64,000 bases of DNA, taken from assembly GCA_902776435.1 (NCBI GenBank), contig CACYQB010000011.1, positions 1-64,000 of the forward strand. Reading direction: 5' to 3'. The notes beneath the pieces were generated by a model. It was not told where the DNA came from and did not search any database. It saw nothing but the letters and a program-made list of their open reading frames with translations. Below are positions 15,782 through 24,829 of the stretch, one piece after another; within the stretch, counting starts at the first letter, position 1, and the number at the start of each line of letters is the position of its first letter. Source of the DNA: an uncultured Bacteroidales bacterium (GTDB lineage Bacteria > Bacteroidota > Bacteroidia > Bacteroidales > Muribaculaceae). The translations under genes were made by a program, and so were the position numbers.

Positions 15782-17194
15782 TTAACGTTCAACATTCTGG
15801 GTTACGGTACCATTGCCTGAATTAGTTACAGCACCCATGGGGAAGGGCATTACCCACATGTGACTGTTGGGCGAGAGCGAGTAGTTCTTGCCACCCTCGA
15901 CCTTGGTCAAGGTGCGGGCATGAGCCGGCTCAAGGTTTAAGCGACGAGCGTCACAGAAAGGGATGATCGTCTGTACCAAGGCATCATCCTTGACCTTGAC
16001 GATCAAGTCGATAGCGGCATCGGCACTGGCAGCGGTCAAGTCTTGGTAGAACTCGGGAAGGATGCGTTTCTGGCGCACCTTGTTGAGCACCTCCATCGCG
16101 CCGGCGACATTGCCCGTGCGGGCCAGGCACTCGGCTTGGATGAGATAGACCTCGGTTGTCGTCAAGCCGCCACGGTTATAGTAACCGCCCGTGTTGGGGT
16201 TGTAATAGGTGGCACCTGCCATGGTGCGGATTTTCCAGCGGCTCATGAAGTGGGCATCGCCCTGTTCAAAGCGGCTGCCGCGGTCTTCACGCATCTGCAG
16301 GTCATTGCCCGAGTAGGAACTATTACCATGACAAAAGATGTAGTTCTCCACATAGTCAAAGCCCATGGGCGAAGTGATCGTCTGATAGACGTCAGGGGCA
16401 CTCAGTATGTCAGCATTGTCATTGTAGAACTGTACCCAGTCAAACAGTTGATTATTGCGTTTCAGCGCCTCATCGGCATTGGTCAGGGCTTCCTGGTAGT
16501 GGCCCATCTGCAGGTGGACGCGTGCGGCCAGCGCATAGGCGGTCGCCTTATCGGCATAGAGCACGTTCAATGCCTTTTCGGGCAGTGCAGGCAAAGCCTC
16601 GTTAATATCCTGAAGAATGAAATCATAGATTCCCTGGACCGAAGGCTGCGTGTAGGAAGCACCCACCTCGGCACTGGTAATCAGGGGCACACCGCCATCG
16701 GTAGCCGCTGTCGCTGCGTCATAGGTCTTGGAATAATAGTTCACGAGGGTGAAATACTTCATGGCCCTCAAGATCTTGGCCTGTGCTACAACTTGCCCCC
16801 GCTCGGCATCGGTGGCTTCGGTCGCTGTGGGCGCATTCTCGATAAGCAGGTTGGCGGTAGAGATACCGGCATATCCATTGTAATAGGTTGTCTCATCACT
16901 CTTGTTCATGGCAACGCGGTCAGCATCCTCATTCCAGAAGTAGTTGGCATTCCACAACTCATAATAGGACAGGTTGCCATCCGAGACATAGCGATCGTTG
17001 AGCAGGAGGATCGCCTGTGTCACATCTTCACGGCAGTTAGTGTACTCATCGGCAAGCATGACCGAGAAGTCGTTGAGCGTGGTGGGAATCTTCTGTCCCT
17101 TAGGCACATTGCTCAGATAATCATCACAACTGCACAAGCATGCAAGCAGCACCAGGCAGGATCCTAAAAGCAGTCTATTTATCTTAGTTTTCAT
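15782..17194 (-). CDS. SusD/RagB family nutrient-binding outer-membrane lipoprotein
   Basis: About 470 residues. The start MKTKINRLLLGS at 17194 is preferred over an ATG nine bases upstream because it gives a standard lipoprotein signal (LLACLCSCDDYL). Features of the family include the N-terminal DDYL-NVPKG, TPR-like helices (LRAMKYFTLVNYYSKTYD) and the late GGLTTTEVYLIQAECLARTGN segment. SusD proteins form the lid on a SusC transporter and bind the incoming ligand, often glycans or peptides. It follows its susC partner by ~40 bp on the same strand. Ligand unknown. Confidence 0.93.
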   Translation of the reverse strand: MKTKINRLLLGSCLVLLACLCSCDDYLSNVPKGQKIPTTLNDFSVMLADEYTNCREDVTQAILLLNDRYVSDGNLSYYELWNANYFWNEDADRVAMNKSDETTYYNGYAGISTANLLIENAPTATEATDAERGQVVAQAKILRAMKYFTLVNYYSKTYDAATAATDGGVPLITSAEVGASYTQPSVQGIYDFILQDINEALPALPEKALNVLYADKATAYALAARVHLQMGHYQEALTNADEALKRNNQLFDWVQFYNDNADILSAPDVYQTITSPMGFDYVENYIFCHGNSSYSGNDLQMREDRGSRFEQGDAHFMSRWKIRTMAGATYYNPNTGGYYNRGGLTTTEVYLIQAECLARTGNVAGAMEVLNKVRQKRILPEFYQDLTAASADAAIDLIVKVKDDALVQTIIPFCDARRLNLEPAHARTLTKVEGGKNYSLSPNSHMWVMPFPMGAVTNSGNGTVTQNVER

Positions 17195-17236
17195 ATCTCT
17201 CAATATTATAGTTGTTAGTTGTTATTTTCCGGTTTT

Positions 17237-20200
17237 TTAGAAATCCAGATAGAGGCCGAAGACATAGTTGGGTGCATTGTAGCCACCCAACAGGTACTTG
17301 GCCGAGGTGCACTTGGCAAACGTCACGGCATTTTCCACATTGAACTGGAGGCGCGCACGGCTCAGGCTGATGTTACGCAGCCAAGCGTTGGGGAGGTTGT
17401 AGGCCAGGGAGATATTAGCAAGGCGCAGATTGGTCGCGCTGATGACATTATTGTCGGCATAGCCGTAAATCGTGCGCGACGCATCGCTGAACAAGGGGTT
17501 CTCGCCAAAGATGGCTGCGGGTATGTCGGTCTTGACCTCATCACCAGGATGACGCCATCGGTTGGTTATATCCTTGTTGACTGCACCCAAAGAGGTCACA
17601 TAACTCCACAGCGTGTAGTTATAAGCCGAGTTAAGCATGGGCAGGTCGGTATTGCGCATCTTGTGTCCACCCTGGAACAGCCACATACAAGACAAGTCAA
17701 ACTGCTTGTAGCCCAGATTGAGGTGGAGCGATGCCATGTGCATTGGCTCGGTGCTGCCTGCATAGATGATAGCGGCCAAGTCCGAAGGATTAGAAGCCGT
17801 TGCATTACCCGAAGCATCCAGCACCTGAGGCAGACCGTCGGCGCTCAAGCCAGCCCACTTATAGGCATAGATGGCATTGTAAGGATTGCCCACGATGGGA
17901 TAAGCATCGGGATAGTCAAGCTGGAGGAAATAAACCGGAGCCTCCACATTGACATAAACCACCTTATTATTGTTATAGCTGTAGGTTGCCGTAGCATCAA
18001 AACGGAAGTCGGCAGTACGGACAATCTGACCGTTCAAGGTGAGTTCCACACCACGGTTACGCATCTTGCCATTGTTAATGCTATAGGTCGTGTAACCGAA
18101 ACCCTCGGTAGGCACGCCCATCGTGTTGGCCAGCAGGTCAGTACCCATCTTGTTGTAGAACTCAATGCTACCGTTCAGGCGATTGTTCAGCACTGCGAAG
18201 TCCAGACCGATGTTGGTCGTGGTGGTTTTCTCCCAACGCAGGGTGGGATTGGGACGGGTGTTCACCGAGCCATAAACACCGCCCACGTTGGCGTTATTGT
18301 AATAGCTTGCTGTCATATAGGGGGCTGCATCCTTGGCGATATTACCGGCAATACCATAAGATGCACGAAGCTTAAGACGGTCCACCCAGCTGACATGGAA
18401 CCACGGTTCACGGTCGATGTTCCATCCGGCGCCAATGCTCCAAATGGGCTTGTTCTGGTACTTGGAGCCCGTTCCCCACAAGTTGGAGCGGTCCCAACGG
18501 ATGCTTGCCGAGAGCATGTACTTGTTGTCATAGGTATAGGCTGCATTGGTAAAGAAGGACACGAAGCGGTTGTCGATATTACGCAGCGATGCGAAGTCTC
18601 TGGGGTTCAAGCCGTAGCCACCCATCAGGCCATAGGTATTATACAGCACATTCTGGTCAACCAGCGAGAAGGTGAGCATGTCGGGGTCATAATTATAGAG
18701 CGTGTTGTTGTCATAGTCGATGACCGTCTTGCGCACCTCATGACCCAGCAAGGCAACCAAATTGTGCTTGTCGGCAAAAGTATTCTCGTAATTCAACTGC
18801 TGACGGAAAGTGTAGGCCTTGGACGTCTGGTTAGAGCGGTAATAAATGTGACCCAGGGGCACATTCAGCGTTGCCTCGCCTGTACCATAGTCATCGCTGG
18901 CATACTGACCGACCAAATTACGGACATAATAACTGTCCTTGTCATAGAGCTGATGCGCCTTGTCGTAGGCATACTCATACTGGAACATCACATTGTACTT
19001 GAAGTTCATTGGCAGATCGATATCCAGCTTGGCGTAATTGCGGCTGATGAACTCATTAGTGGTGCGGATATTGCGGCCAATTTCATCAAGCGGGGTGATG
19101 TTGTAATCGGGAAGACCATAACCCATGAGAATTGCAAGGTCTGACGCTCCAAGTCGGGATTCCTGGGTGGAGGTAAAATTGGTGCCGTCGTCGTTGCGCA
19201 GGCGGTCATAAGGCATATAGGAGTAACCGGGGTTCATGGGATCATAGGTTTGCAGGTTACTCTTCTTGTAATAGGTATAAGTTCCGACGTTCAGCATCAA
19301 CCAGTCGGTAATATCCAGCTGGTCACGCAGGTCGATATCCCACGAATTGTCGTTGGTGAACTTGTCGTTCATCTTGTTGTTGCGGTAGGTGACAGCAGCA
19401 CGGAAGTTATTGTTGTCACTTGCACGGCCCACGCTCAGGTGATACTGCTGGTAGAAGGCGTCACGCTTGGCATACTTGGCCACATCATCGAAGTAGCGGT
19501 AGCCCATCGATGCGAGCTGATTCAAACGGCTCTCCATTTCGCTTTGCGAGATGTTACCTGCATAGTAGTTGGCAATGGTCTGAATACCTTGTGAGGTATA
19601 GACCTTGTCGTCGATGATAGAGCGGGCATAGTCGGCAGCGCCATCGCCCTGCAGGTTGGGGTTAGTTGCGGCCCACTCGCGCTCCAGGTCGATGATGTCG
19701 GCGGCATCAGTCAAGCGGCTCTTGTTAAAGGAATAGGGATGCCAGGTCAACGATGTGTTAAAAGACACATTGGTGCGCTTGCCCTTGGCCTTCTTGGTCA
19801 CAATGACAACGACACCATTGGCGGCACGGGCACCATAGATGCTGGCTGCAGCCGCATCCTTGAGAATGGTAATGCTCTCAATCTCATTGACATCGATATT
19901 GGGCACGTTTTCGTTTAGCCCACCCCACTCGTCATAGCGAGTCGATTCGACGGGGAAGCCATCGATCACATACAACGGGTTGGTCACACCATTCATCGTT
20001 GTGGTACCACGAATGAGATTGCTGTTGGTGTTGAAACCGGCGACCTCACCCTCAAGCAACTGGGACAAATTATCATAACGCTTGTTAATGAGATTGTCGG
20101 CAGTCACCTTGGCAAACGAACCCGTGGCTCTCTCCTTGGAAATCTGCTGATAACCCGTCACCACGACATCGTCCATCACATTGGCATTATCCTCAAGGAT

Positions 20201-20734
20201 GAGGACACTGTTACTGGAAGCCGCTTTGCGCTCGACAGTCTTTTTGCCGATATAGGAATAGACGAGTGTGCTATTGGGATCCACACCCTCCAGCACATAG
20301 TTGCCGTCCATATCAGTCACCGTGCCGTTATCGGTACCCGAGACGCGCACAGTAACACCGATGAGCGGTTCACCGTCGGCATCCACCACCTGTCCCTTGA
20401 CCGAGCGCTTGGATACATCGGCCTCGGCACGGTTGGAGCTCTTGGATACCTGGATGAAACGGCCTTCAACAGTGCTGGTCAAAGGCAGACCCTTAATGAG
20501 TGCTTTGACCGCATCGGGAGCAGTGGCGTTAGTCACATCGGCTGTCACCTTGTAATCCTTGACAGCCTCGTAGGGATAATTGATCTTGTAATAACCTGAT
20601 TGTTGCTCCACTTGCCTGAAAGCATTGGGCAACGGCGTCTGGTTGACCTTGAGAGTCACCTTCTGCCCTTGTGCAAGCACTGCCAGTGGCAGTATCAGCA
20701 GGCACAACAATGCGATGAGTTTTCTCTTGTCCAT
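17237..20734 (-). CDS. SusC/RagA family TonB-dependent transporter with STN signalling domain
   Basis: 1165 residues. Signal peptide (LIALLCLLILPLAVLAQG), STN domain (about 24-100), CarboxypepD_reg-like beta domain (about 113-190), plug (about 195-310, with the SusC landmark ESITILKDAAAASIYGARAA) and a 22-strand barrel ending in F. The STN domain marks transporters that signal to an inner-membrane FecR-type anti-sigma factor. FecR and an ECF sigma gene lie directly upstream, so uptake and gene control are coupled here. Downstream partners are SusD and the TlpA-like lipoprotein. The transported ligand cannot be deduced. Confidence 0.95.
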   Translation of the reverse strand: MDKRKLIALLCLLILPLAVLAQGQKVTLKVNQTPLPNAFRQVEQQSGYYKINYPYEAVKDYKVTADVTNATAPDAVKALIKGLPLTSTVEGRFIQVSKSSNRAEADVSKRSVKGQVVDADGEPLIGVTVRVSGTDNGTVTDMDGNYVLEGVDPNSTLVYSYIGKKTVERKAASSNSVLILEDNANVMDDVVVTGYQQISKERATGSFAKVTADNLINKRYDNLSQLLEGEVAGFNTNSNLIRGTTTMNGVTNPLYVIDGFPVESTRYDEWGGLNENVPNIDVNEIESITILKDAAAASIYGARAANGVVVIVTKKAKGKRTNVSFNTSLTWHPYSFNKSRLTDAADIIDLEREWAATNPNLQGDGAADYARSIIDDKVYTSQGIQTIANYYAGNISQSEMESRLNQLASMGYRYFDDVAKYAKRDAFYQQYHLSVGRASDNNNFRAAVTYRNNKMNDKFTNDNSWDIDLRDQLDITDWLMLNVGTYTYYKKSNLQTYDPMNPGYSYMPYDRLRNDDGTNFTSTQESRLGASDLAILMGYGLPDYNITPLDEIGRNIRTTNEFISRNYAKLDIDLPMNFKYNVMFQYEYAYDKAHQLYDKDSYYVRNLVGQYASDDYGTGEATLNVPLGHIYYRSNQTSKAYTFRQQLNYENTFADKHNLVALLGHEVRKTVIDYDNNTLYNYDPDMLTFSLVDQNVLYNTYGLMGGYGLNPRDFASLRNIDNRFVSFFTNAAYTYDNKYMLSASIRWDRSNLWGTGSKYQNKPIWSIGAGWNIDREPWFHVSWVDRLKLRASYGIAGNIAKDAAPYMTASYYNNANVGGVYGSVNTRPNPTLRWEKTTTTNIGLDFAVLNNRLNGSIEFYNKMGTDLLANTMGVPTEGFGYTTYSINNGKMRNRGVELTLNGQIVRTADFRFDATATYSYNNNKVVYVNVEAPVYFLQLDYPDAYPIVGNPYNAIYAYKWAGLSADGLPQVLDASGNATASNPSDLAAIIYAGSTEPMHMASLHLNLGYKQFDLSCMWLFQGGHKMRNTDLPMLNSAYNYTLWSYVTSLGAVNKDITNRWRHPGDEVKTDIPAAIFGENPLFSDASRTIYGYADNNVISATNLRLANISLAYNLPNAWLRNISLSRARLQFNVENAVTFAKCTSAKYLLGGYNAPNYVFGLYLDF

Positions 20735-20793
20735 TTGTAATACAGATTTAGTTTAAGATTTAACTTATTCTGTTTCTAATACTAAGAAAAAAT

Positions 20794-20816
20794 AAGCGGG
20801 GTACAAGACTCCGCTT
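20794..20816 (-). terminator. hairpin between fecR and susC
   Basis: AAGCGG/CCGCTT stem with an 11-nt loop, followed on the minus strand by a T-rich run. It may end the sigma-fecR transcript before the separately controlled susC operon. Confidence 0.45.
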
Positions 20817-20839
20817 CATATTCAAGATTTTAACATTTT

Positions 20840-21907
20840 TTAATTAATGATGACCATATTGCCATCCACCTCGGCATGGACAACGCCCAAAGCATTGAGG
20901 TTGGCAACGGCTTCACGCAGGCTCTTGCTTCGCTCGACAACGAAGTGCAATCGCAGCTGCATCTTGCTCCTATCATCAAACGATACGTTCACACCATACC
21001 ATCTTGCCAATTCCTGCATGATTGAGAATAGCGATTCATTATCAAAATAGAAAAAACCTTCCTTCCATTGGGTGATGGGGTAAGTGTCCACGGCCTTAAC
21101 CGCCAGTTGAGATCCTGTAAGTGCAGCCTGCTCTCCAGGTGACAATATCTGGGCCAAGTCTCCCGTTTTGACCTGCACACGTCCTGAAACGAGCGTAACA
21201 GACGCATCTTTGCGGGAATAGGCCCGCACATCAAACGAGGTGCCCAACACACGTGTCGACAAGTAATCGGTGTGCACAATGAATGGACGCTTGACATCCT
21301 TTTTTACCTCAAAATAGGCTTCGCCCTGGAGACGGACCTCGCGCGTATTGCCATTGAATCGGTCAGGGAACTCAAGGCGGCTCTCGGCATTGAGCCATAC
21401 CTTGGTGCCGTCGGCAAGCGTTAGGTGATAATCTTGACCACGGGGAATGGACAAAGCCATCAATTGGGCCGACGTGGTGGCCGCTGTTGACTTGTCAAGT
21501 GCCATTTCTTCCTTGATGTGCCGAGCATGGCCATCGGCGGTAGTGATAGTCACCGCATCGATACTGTCAGGTACATGAACAGCAAATGAGTCGGCATTCA
21601 CATTGACGGGCAAAGATTCCTGTAAACCAGACCAATAGCGATAACCGACAATCAATGTAATAACAGCAGCGATGCCCGCAGCCCAACGGGCAAAGGGAAC
21701 CATCCTGTGCCATAACGGTTGCGAGACATGACTCGATGCATCTTCCTCTTCCATTACCAGCAAATCCAATCGCCGGCTAACGTCATGCCACGCAGCCTCG
21801 ACATCGGGCGCACTGGCGTGCTCACGGTTCATGGCACTTTGCAACTCCCATTGTTCCAGCGGGGTCAGTGGCTCTTGTCCTTCAATATGCTTGTTGTCTT
21901 GTTCCAT
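20840..21907 (-). CDS. FecR-type anti-sigma factor
   Basis: 355 residues. The cytoplasmic N-terminus (1-70) contains the sigma-binding region. One membrane segment (about 72-90) is followed by a periplasmic FecR domain (about 155-260; WLNAESRLEFPDRF, VKTDYLS-like and GTSFDVRAY segments). A DUF4974/STN-like C-terminal domain (about 285-355) closes the protein. It holds the ECF sigma factor inactive until the STN domain of the neighbouring SusC reports ligand. The gene starts 4 bp after the sigma gene's stop, consistent with co-translation. Confidence 0.93.
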   Translation of the reverse strand: MEQDNKHIEGQEPLTPLEQWELQSAMNREHASAPDVEAAWHDVSRRLDLLVMEEEDASSHVSQPLWHRMVPFARWAAGIAAVITLIVGYRYWSGLQESLPVNVNADSFAVHVPDSIDAVTITTADGHARHIKEEMALDKSTAATTSAQLMALSIPRGQDYHLTLADGTKVWLNAESRLEFPDRFNGNTREVRLQGEAYFEVKKDVKRPFIVHTDYLSTRVLGTSFDVRAYSRKDASVTLVSGRVQVKTGDLAQILSPGEQAALTGSQLAVKAVDTYPITQWKEGFFYFDNESLFSIMQELARWYGVNVSFDDRSKMQLRLHFVVERSKSLREAVANLNALGVVHAEVDGNMVIIN

Positions 21908-21911
21908 TTCG

Positions 21912-22460
21912 CTAATTCATACACGCTAAAAGCAATAGTGGTACAAACTTTAACATTTTTTTACCCAATGACACGCGCATTTGGGCAAAGGATCGCTGAA
22001 CGATCTTCTTCACGCCATCGACGGAGATTCCCAACATGTCAGCGACGTCCTGGTTGCTCTTCTGCTCGTAAAACCGCAAATATAACACGCGTCTGACACG
22101 CTCGGGTTGGCGATTTAACTCCTCCTTGAGCGCCTCAATGCGAGCTTCATATTTTTCCCAGTCGGTATCGGTATAGTTTTCCAGCTCATGAATGACCTCA
22201 TCCAGTAGCGGCACGTAACGGTTCTGGTGGCGCAGTTGGTCCAAACTGCGATTGCGTACGCTGGTAAATAGGTAGGACAACGCGGTATCCAGAGCAATTG
22301 TCTCGCGCAGTTTCCACACGTTGACAAACACGTCGCTCACCACATCGCGTGCCACATCCTCATCATGAACGATGTCAAGGGAATGATAATACAGCCGCTC
22401 AAAGCTTTGTTTGAACAGTTGCTCATATTCATGAACCGTCATGGACACACCCTTGGTCAT
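21912..22460 (-). CDS. ECF (FecI-like) RNA polymerase sigma factor
   Basis: About 182 residues. Region 2 (EYEQLFKQSFERLYYHSLDI, then DVVSDVFVNVWKLRE) and region 4 (LNRQPERVRRVLYLRFYEQ then NQDVADMLGISVDGVKKIVQRSF) are clear. An upstream in-frame TTG at 22493 lies inside the likely -7 promoter box (22491-22498) and is rejected. ATG at 22460 is used; the ATG at 22442 (MTVHEYEQ) is equally possible. It forms the sigma/anti-sigma pair with the following fecR and probably drives the susC-susD-tlpA operon. Confidence 0.92.
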   Translation of the reverse strand: MTKGVSMTVHEYEQLFKQSFERLYYHSLDIVHDEDVARDVVSDVFVNVWKLRETIALDTALSYLFTSVRNRSLDQLRHQNRYVPLLDEVIHELENYTDTDWEKYEARIEALKEELNRQPERVRRVLYLRFYEQKSNQDVADMLGISVDGVKKIVQRSFAQMRVSLGKKMLKFVPLLLLACMN

Positions 22461-22490
22461 CACTCTTATTATTAATCTCTGTTCTAGCCA

Positions 22491-22498
22491 CAAAAGTA
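22491..22498 (-). promoter_or_regulatory. -7 promoter box for the sigma-fecR operon
   Basis: TACTTTTG on the minus strand (TAnnTTTG), about 30 bp upstream of the chosen start. No TTTG at 19-nt spacing. Transcription from here would start after the TTG at 22493, which decides against that start. Confidence 0.45.
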
Positions 22499-22660
22499 AT
22501 CATTTTTCGTCAAACTCTCACATCATATGAAAAAACAGTTACATAAAAAAACGTCTACGACAATACAAAAATATGTACCCCTATGATGTATTATGATGTA
22601 TAAATGACAAACGATTGAAAAAAATAATAAATTTTGCAACCAAATAACCAAACGATTATG

Positions 22661-24733
22661 ATGAAGAAGATTGCGACATTGTTGACGATGGTGACGGTGG
22701 CCATGATAGCCGTTGCCCAGATGGCTAATCCCGTCACGTTTACTTCCCAACTCAAGACCACCAACGGCTCCAGCGAGGGCGAAATTGTCTTTACAGGTAA
22801 AATCGACAAGGGCTGGCATGTGTATTCCACCAACCTGGGCGATGCAGGACCCACTGAGGCATCCATTACCTTCCACAAGAAGGACGGTGTGGAACCAGTG
22901 GGTAAACTTAAGGCTGTAGGCAAGGAAATCTCTAAGTTCGACGAGATGTTCGGCGCTAAGCTGCGTTACTTTGAGAATAATGTGCAGTTTGTGCAGAAGG
23001 TGAAGTTCACCAAGCCCAACTACGACATCGATGCCGACCTGGAATATGGCGCGTGCAACGACCAGTCATGCCTGCCCCCCAGCAGCGTGAGTCTGAAGAA
23101 GGCCGGTAAGTCGCCCGCTGTGGACGGTGAGGCCGACAAGAACAAGGAGGAGCAGGACAAGGCCGAGGCCGAAGCGCTTGCCAAGGCCGACTCGCTCGCT
23201 GCTCTGGCAGCCGTCGCTGCCGATAGCGCCGCGATGGGTGCTCCCATCGATAGTGTGGCACTTGCGGCCCTCGACCATGACGCTCTGTGGAAGCCCGTTG
23301 TGGGCGATATCCAGCGCATCGACGGCACCGATGGCGGCAGCAGCAGTCGTTCACTGTGGTACATCTTCCTGCTGGGTCTGCTGGGCGGTCTGGTGGCACT
23401 GTTCACACCGTGCGTGTGGCCCATCATCCCCATGACGGTGAGCTTCTTCCTCAAGCGGGCCAAAAATGACAAGAAAAAAGGCATCAAGGACGCCATCACC
23501 TATGGCATCTCGATTGTTGTCATCTACCTGGCTTTGGGACTGATTGTGACCGCTATCTTCGGCCCCAGCGCGCTTAACGCCCTCTCAACCAACGCGGTGT
23601 TCAACATCTTCCTGTGCCTGCTGCTCGTGGTATTCGCGCTGTCGTTCTTCGGCATGTTCGAGATCAAACTGCCCAGCAAGTGGTCCAACGCTGTCGACAA
23701 CAAGGCCAGCAACACCAGCGGCCTGCTGTCCATCTTCCTGATGGCCTTCACCTTGGCGCTGGTTTCGTTCTCGTGCACGGGTCCCATCATCGGCTTCCTG
23801 CTCGTGGATTTCGCCACCAGCGGCAACTTCTGGGGTCCTGCCATCGGCATGCTGGGCTTTGCATTGGCCCTGGCGCTGCCGTTCACGCTGTTTGCCCTCT
23901 TCCCCTCGTGGCTGAAGTCGGCTCCCAAGTCGGGCGGCTGGATGAACATCCTCAAGGTGGTGCTCGGCTTCATCGAGCTGGCTTTTGCCTGCAAATTCTT
24001 CTCGGTAGCCGATCTGGCTTACGGCTGGCACCTGATGGACCGCGAGGTGTTCCTGTGCCTGTGGATCGCCATCTTTGGCCTGCTGGGCCTCTACCTCATC
24101 GGCAAACTCAAATTCCAAAGCGATATCGTCATGCCTGGCGATGAGACCAAGCCCATGCCCGTGATCTGCATCATGGGCGGACTGATCTCGATTGCCTTCG
24201 CCATCTATATGATTCCTGGCCTGTGGGGCGCACCGTGCAAGGCCGTGAGCGCCTTTGCACCGCCCATGAACACCCAGGACTTCAACCTCAACACCAAGGA
24301 GGTGCGCGCCGCCTACACCGACTATGAGCAGGGCATGGCTGCCGCTGCCGCCGCCGGCAAACCTGTCTTCCTGGACTTCACCGGCTTTGGCTGCGTGAAC
24401 TGCCGCAAGATGGAGGCCGCCGTGTGGACCGATCCCAGCGTGGCCGACAAGCTGAACAAGGACTATGTGCTCATTTCCCTGTTCGTCGATGACAAGCGCC
24501 CGCTGCCCGAGCCCATCGAGGTGACCGAGGAGAACGGCGAGACGCGCACGCTGCGCACCATCGGCGACAAGTGGAGCTACCTGCAGCGCTACAAGTTCGG
24601 CAGCAACACGCAGCCGTTCTACGTGTGCGTCGACCCGCAGGGCAACGCCTTGAGCGGCTCGTTCAGCTACAAGGAGGACGTTCCCGCCTTCCTCGACTTC
24701 CTGGACGGCGGCCTGACCAAATTCCGCCAATAA
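22661..24733 (+). CDS. dsbD: Thiol:disulfide interchange protein DsbD
   Basis: About 690 residues. Start MKKIATLL at 22661 (ATG 22658 is also possible; a TTG at 22634 is rejected because the signal peptide begins after it). Signal peptide; DsbD-alpha-like periplasmic domain with a Cys pair (YGACNDQSCLPP); an Ala/Glu-rich linker; eight-helix membrane domain with the conserved FTPCVWPIIPMTV and SFSCTGPIIG Cys-Pro segments. A C-terminal periplasmic thioredoxin-like domain carries Cys578-Val-Asn-Cys581. It passes electrons from cytoplasmic thioredoxin across the inner membrane to periplasmic thiol proteins such as the TlpA-like lipoprotein nearby. Domain order and all Cys pairs are intact. Confidence 0.94.
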   Translation: MKKIATLLTMVTVAMIAVAQMANPVTFTSQLKTTNGSSEGEIVFTGKIDKGWHVYSTNLGDAGPTEASITFHKKDGVEPVGKLKAVGKEISKFDEMFGAKLRYFENNVQFVQKVKFTKPNYDIDADLEYGACNDQSCLPPSSVSLKKAGKSPAVDGEADKNKEEQDKAEAEALAKADSLAALAAVAADSAAMGAPIDSVALAALDHDALWKPVVGDIQRIDGTDGGSSSRSLWYIFLLGLLGGLVALFTPCVWPIIPMTVSFFLKRAKNDKKKGIKDAITYGISIVVIYLALGLIVTAIFGPSALNALSTNAVFNIFLCLLLVVFALSFFGMFEIKLPSKWSNAVDNKASNTSGLLSIFLMAFTLALVSFSCTGPIIGFLLVDFATSGNFWGPAIGMLGFALALALPFTLFALFPSWLKSAPKSGGWMNILKVVLGFIELAFACKFFSVADLAYGWHLMDREVFLCLWIAIFGLLGLYLIGKLKFQSDIVMPGDETKPMPVICIMGGLISIAFAIYMIPGLWGAPCKAVSAFAPPMNTQDFNLNTKEVRAAYTDYEQGMAAAAAAGKPVFLDFTGFGCVNCRKMEAAVWTDPSVADKLNKDYVLISLFVDDKRPLPEPIEVTEENGETRTLRTIGDKWSYLQRYKFGSNTQPFYVCVDPQGNALSGSFSYKEDVPAFLDFLDGGLTKFRQ

Positions 24734-24829
24734 AACAAAAAGGAAAACAATAAGTACAACAAATACAATAATATAATTATTAGTCATCGTTGTATTCATT
24801 GTTTTTCTTTCTAGATAAATTAAGATATA

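Noticed and set aside
16043..17167. 374-residue open frame opposite susD
   Set aside because: Antisense shadow of a clear SusD gene; no start signal or recognisable domain.
17219..19144. 641-residue open frame on the plus strand opposite susC
   Set aside because: It mirrors the susC gene, lacks any family motif, and is low-complexity Val/Gly/His/Ile sequence typical of the reverse of a GC-rich gene.
23585..24799. 404-residue minus-strand open frame opposite dsbD
   Set aside because: Composition (His/Gln/Glu/Val-rich) reflects antisense of dsbD codons; dsbD is unmistakable.
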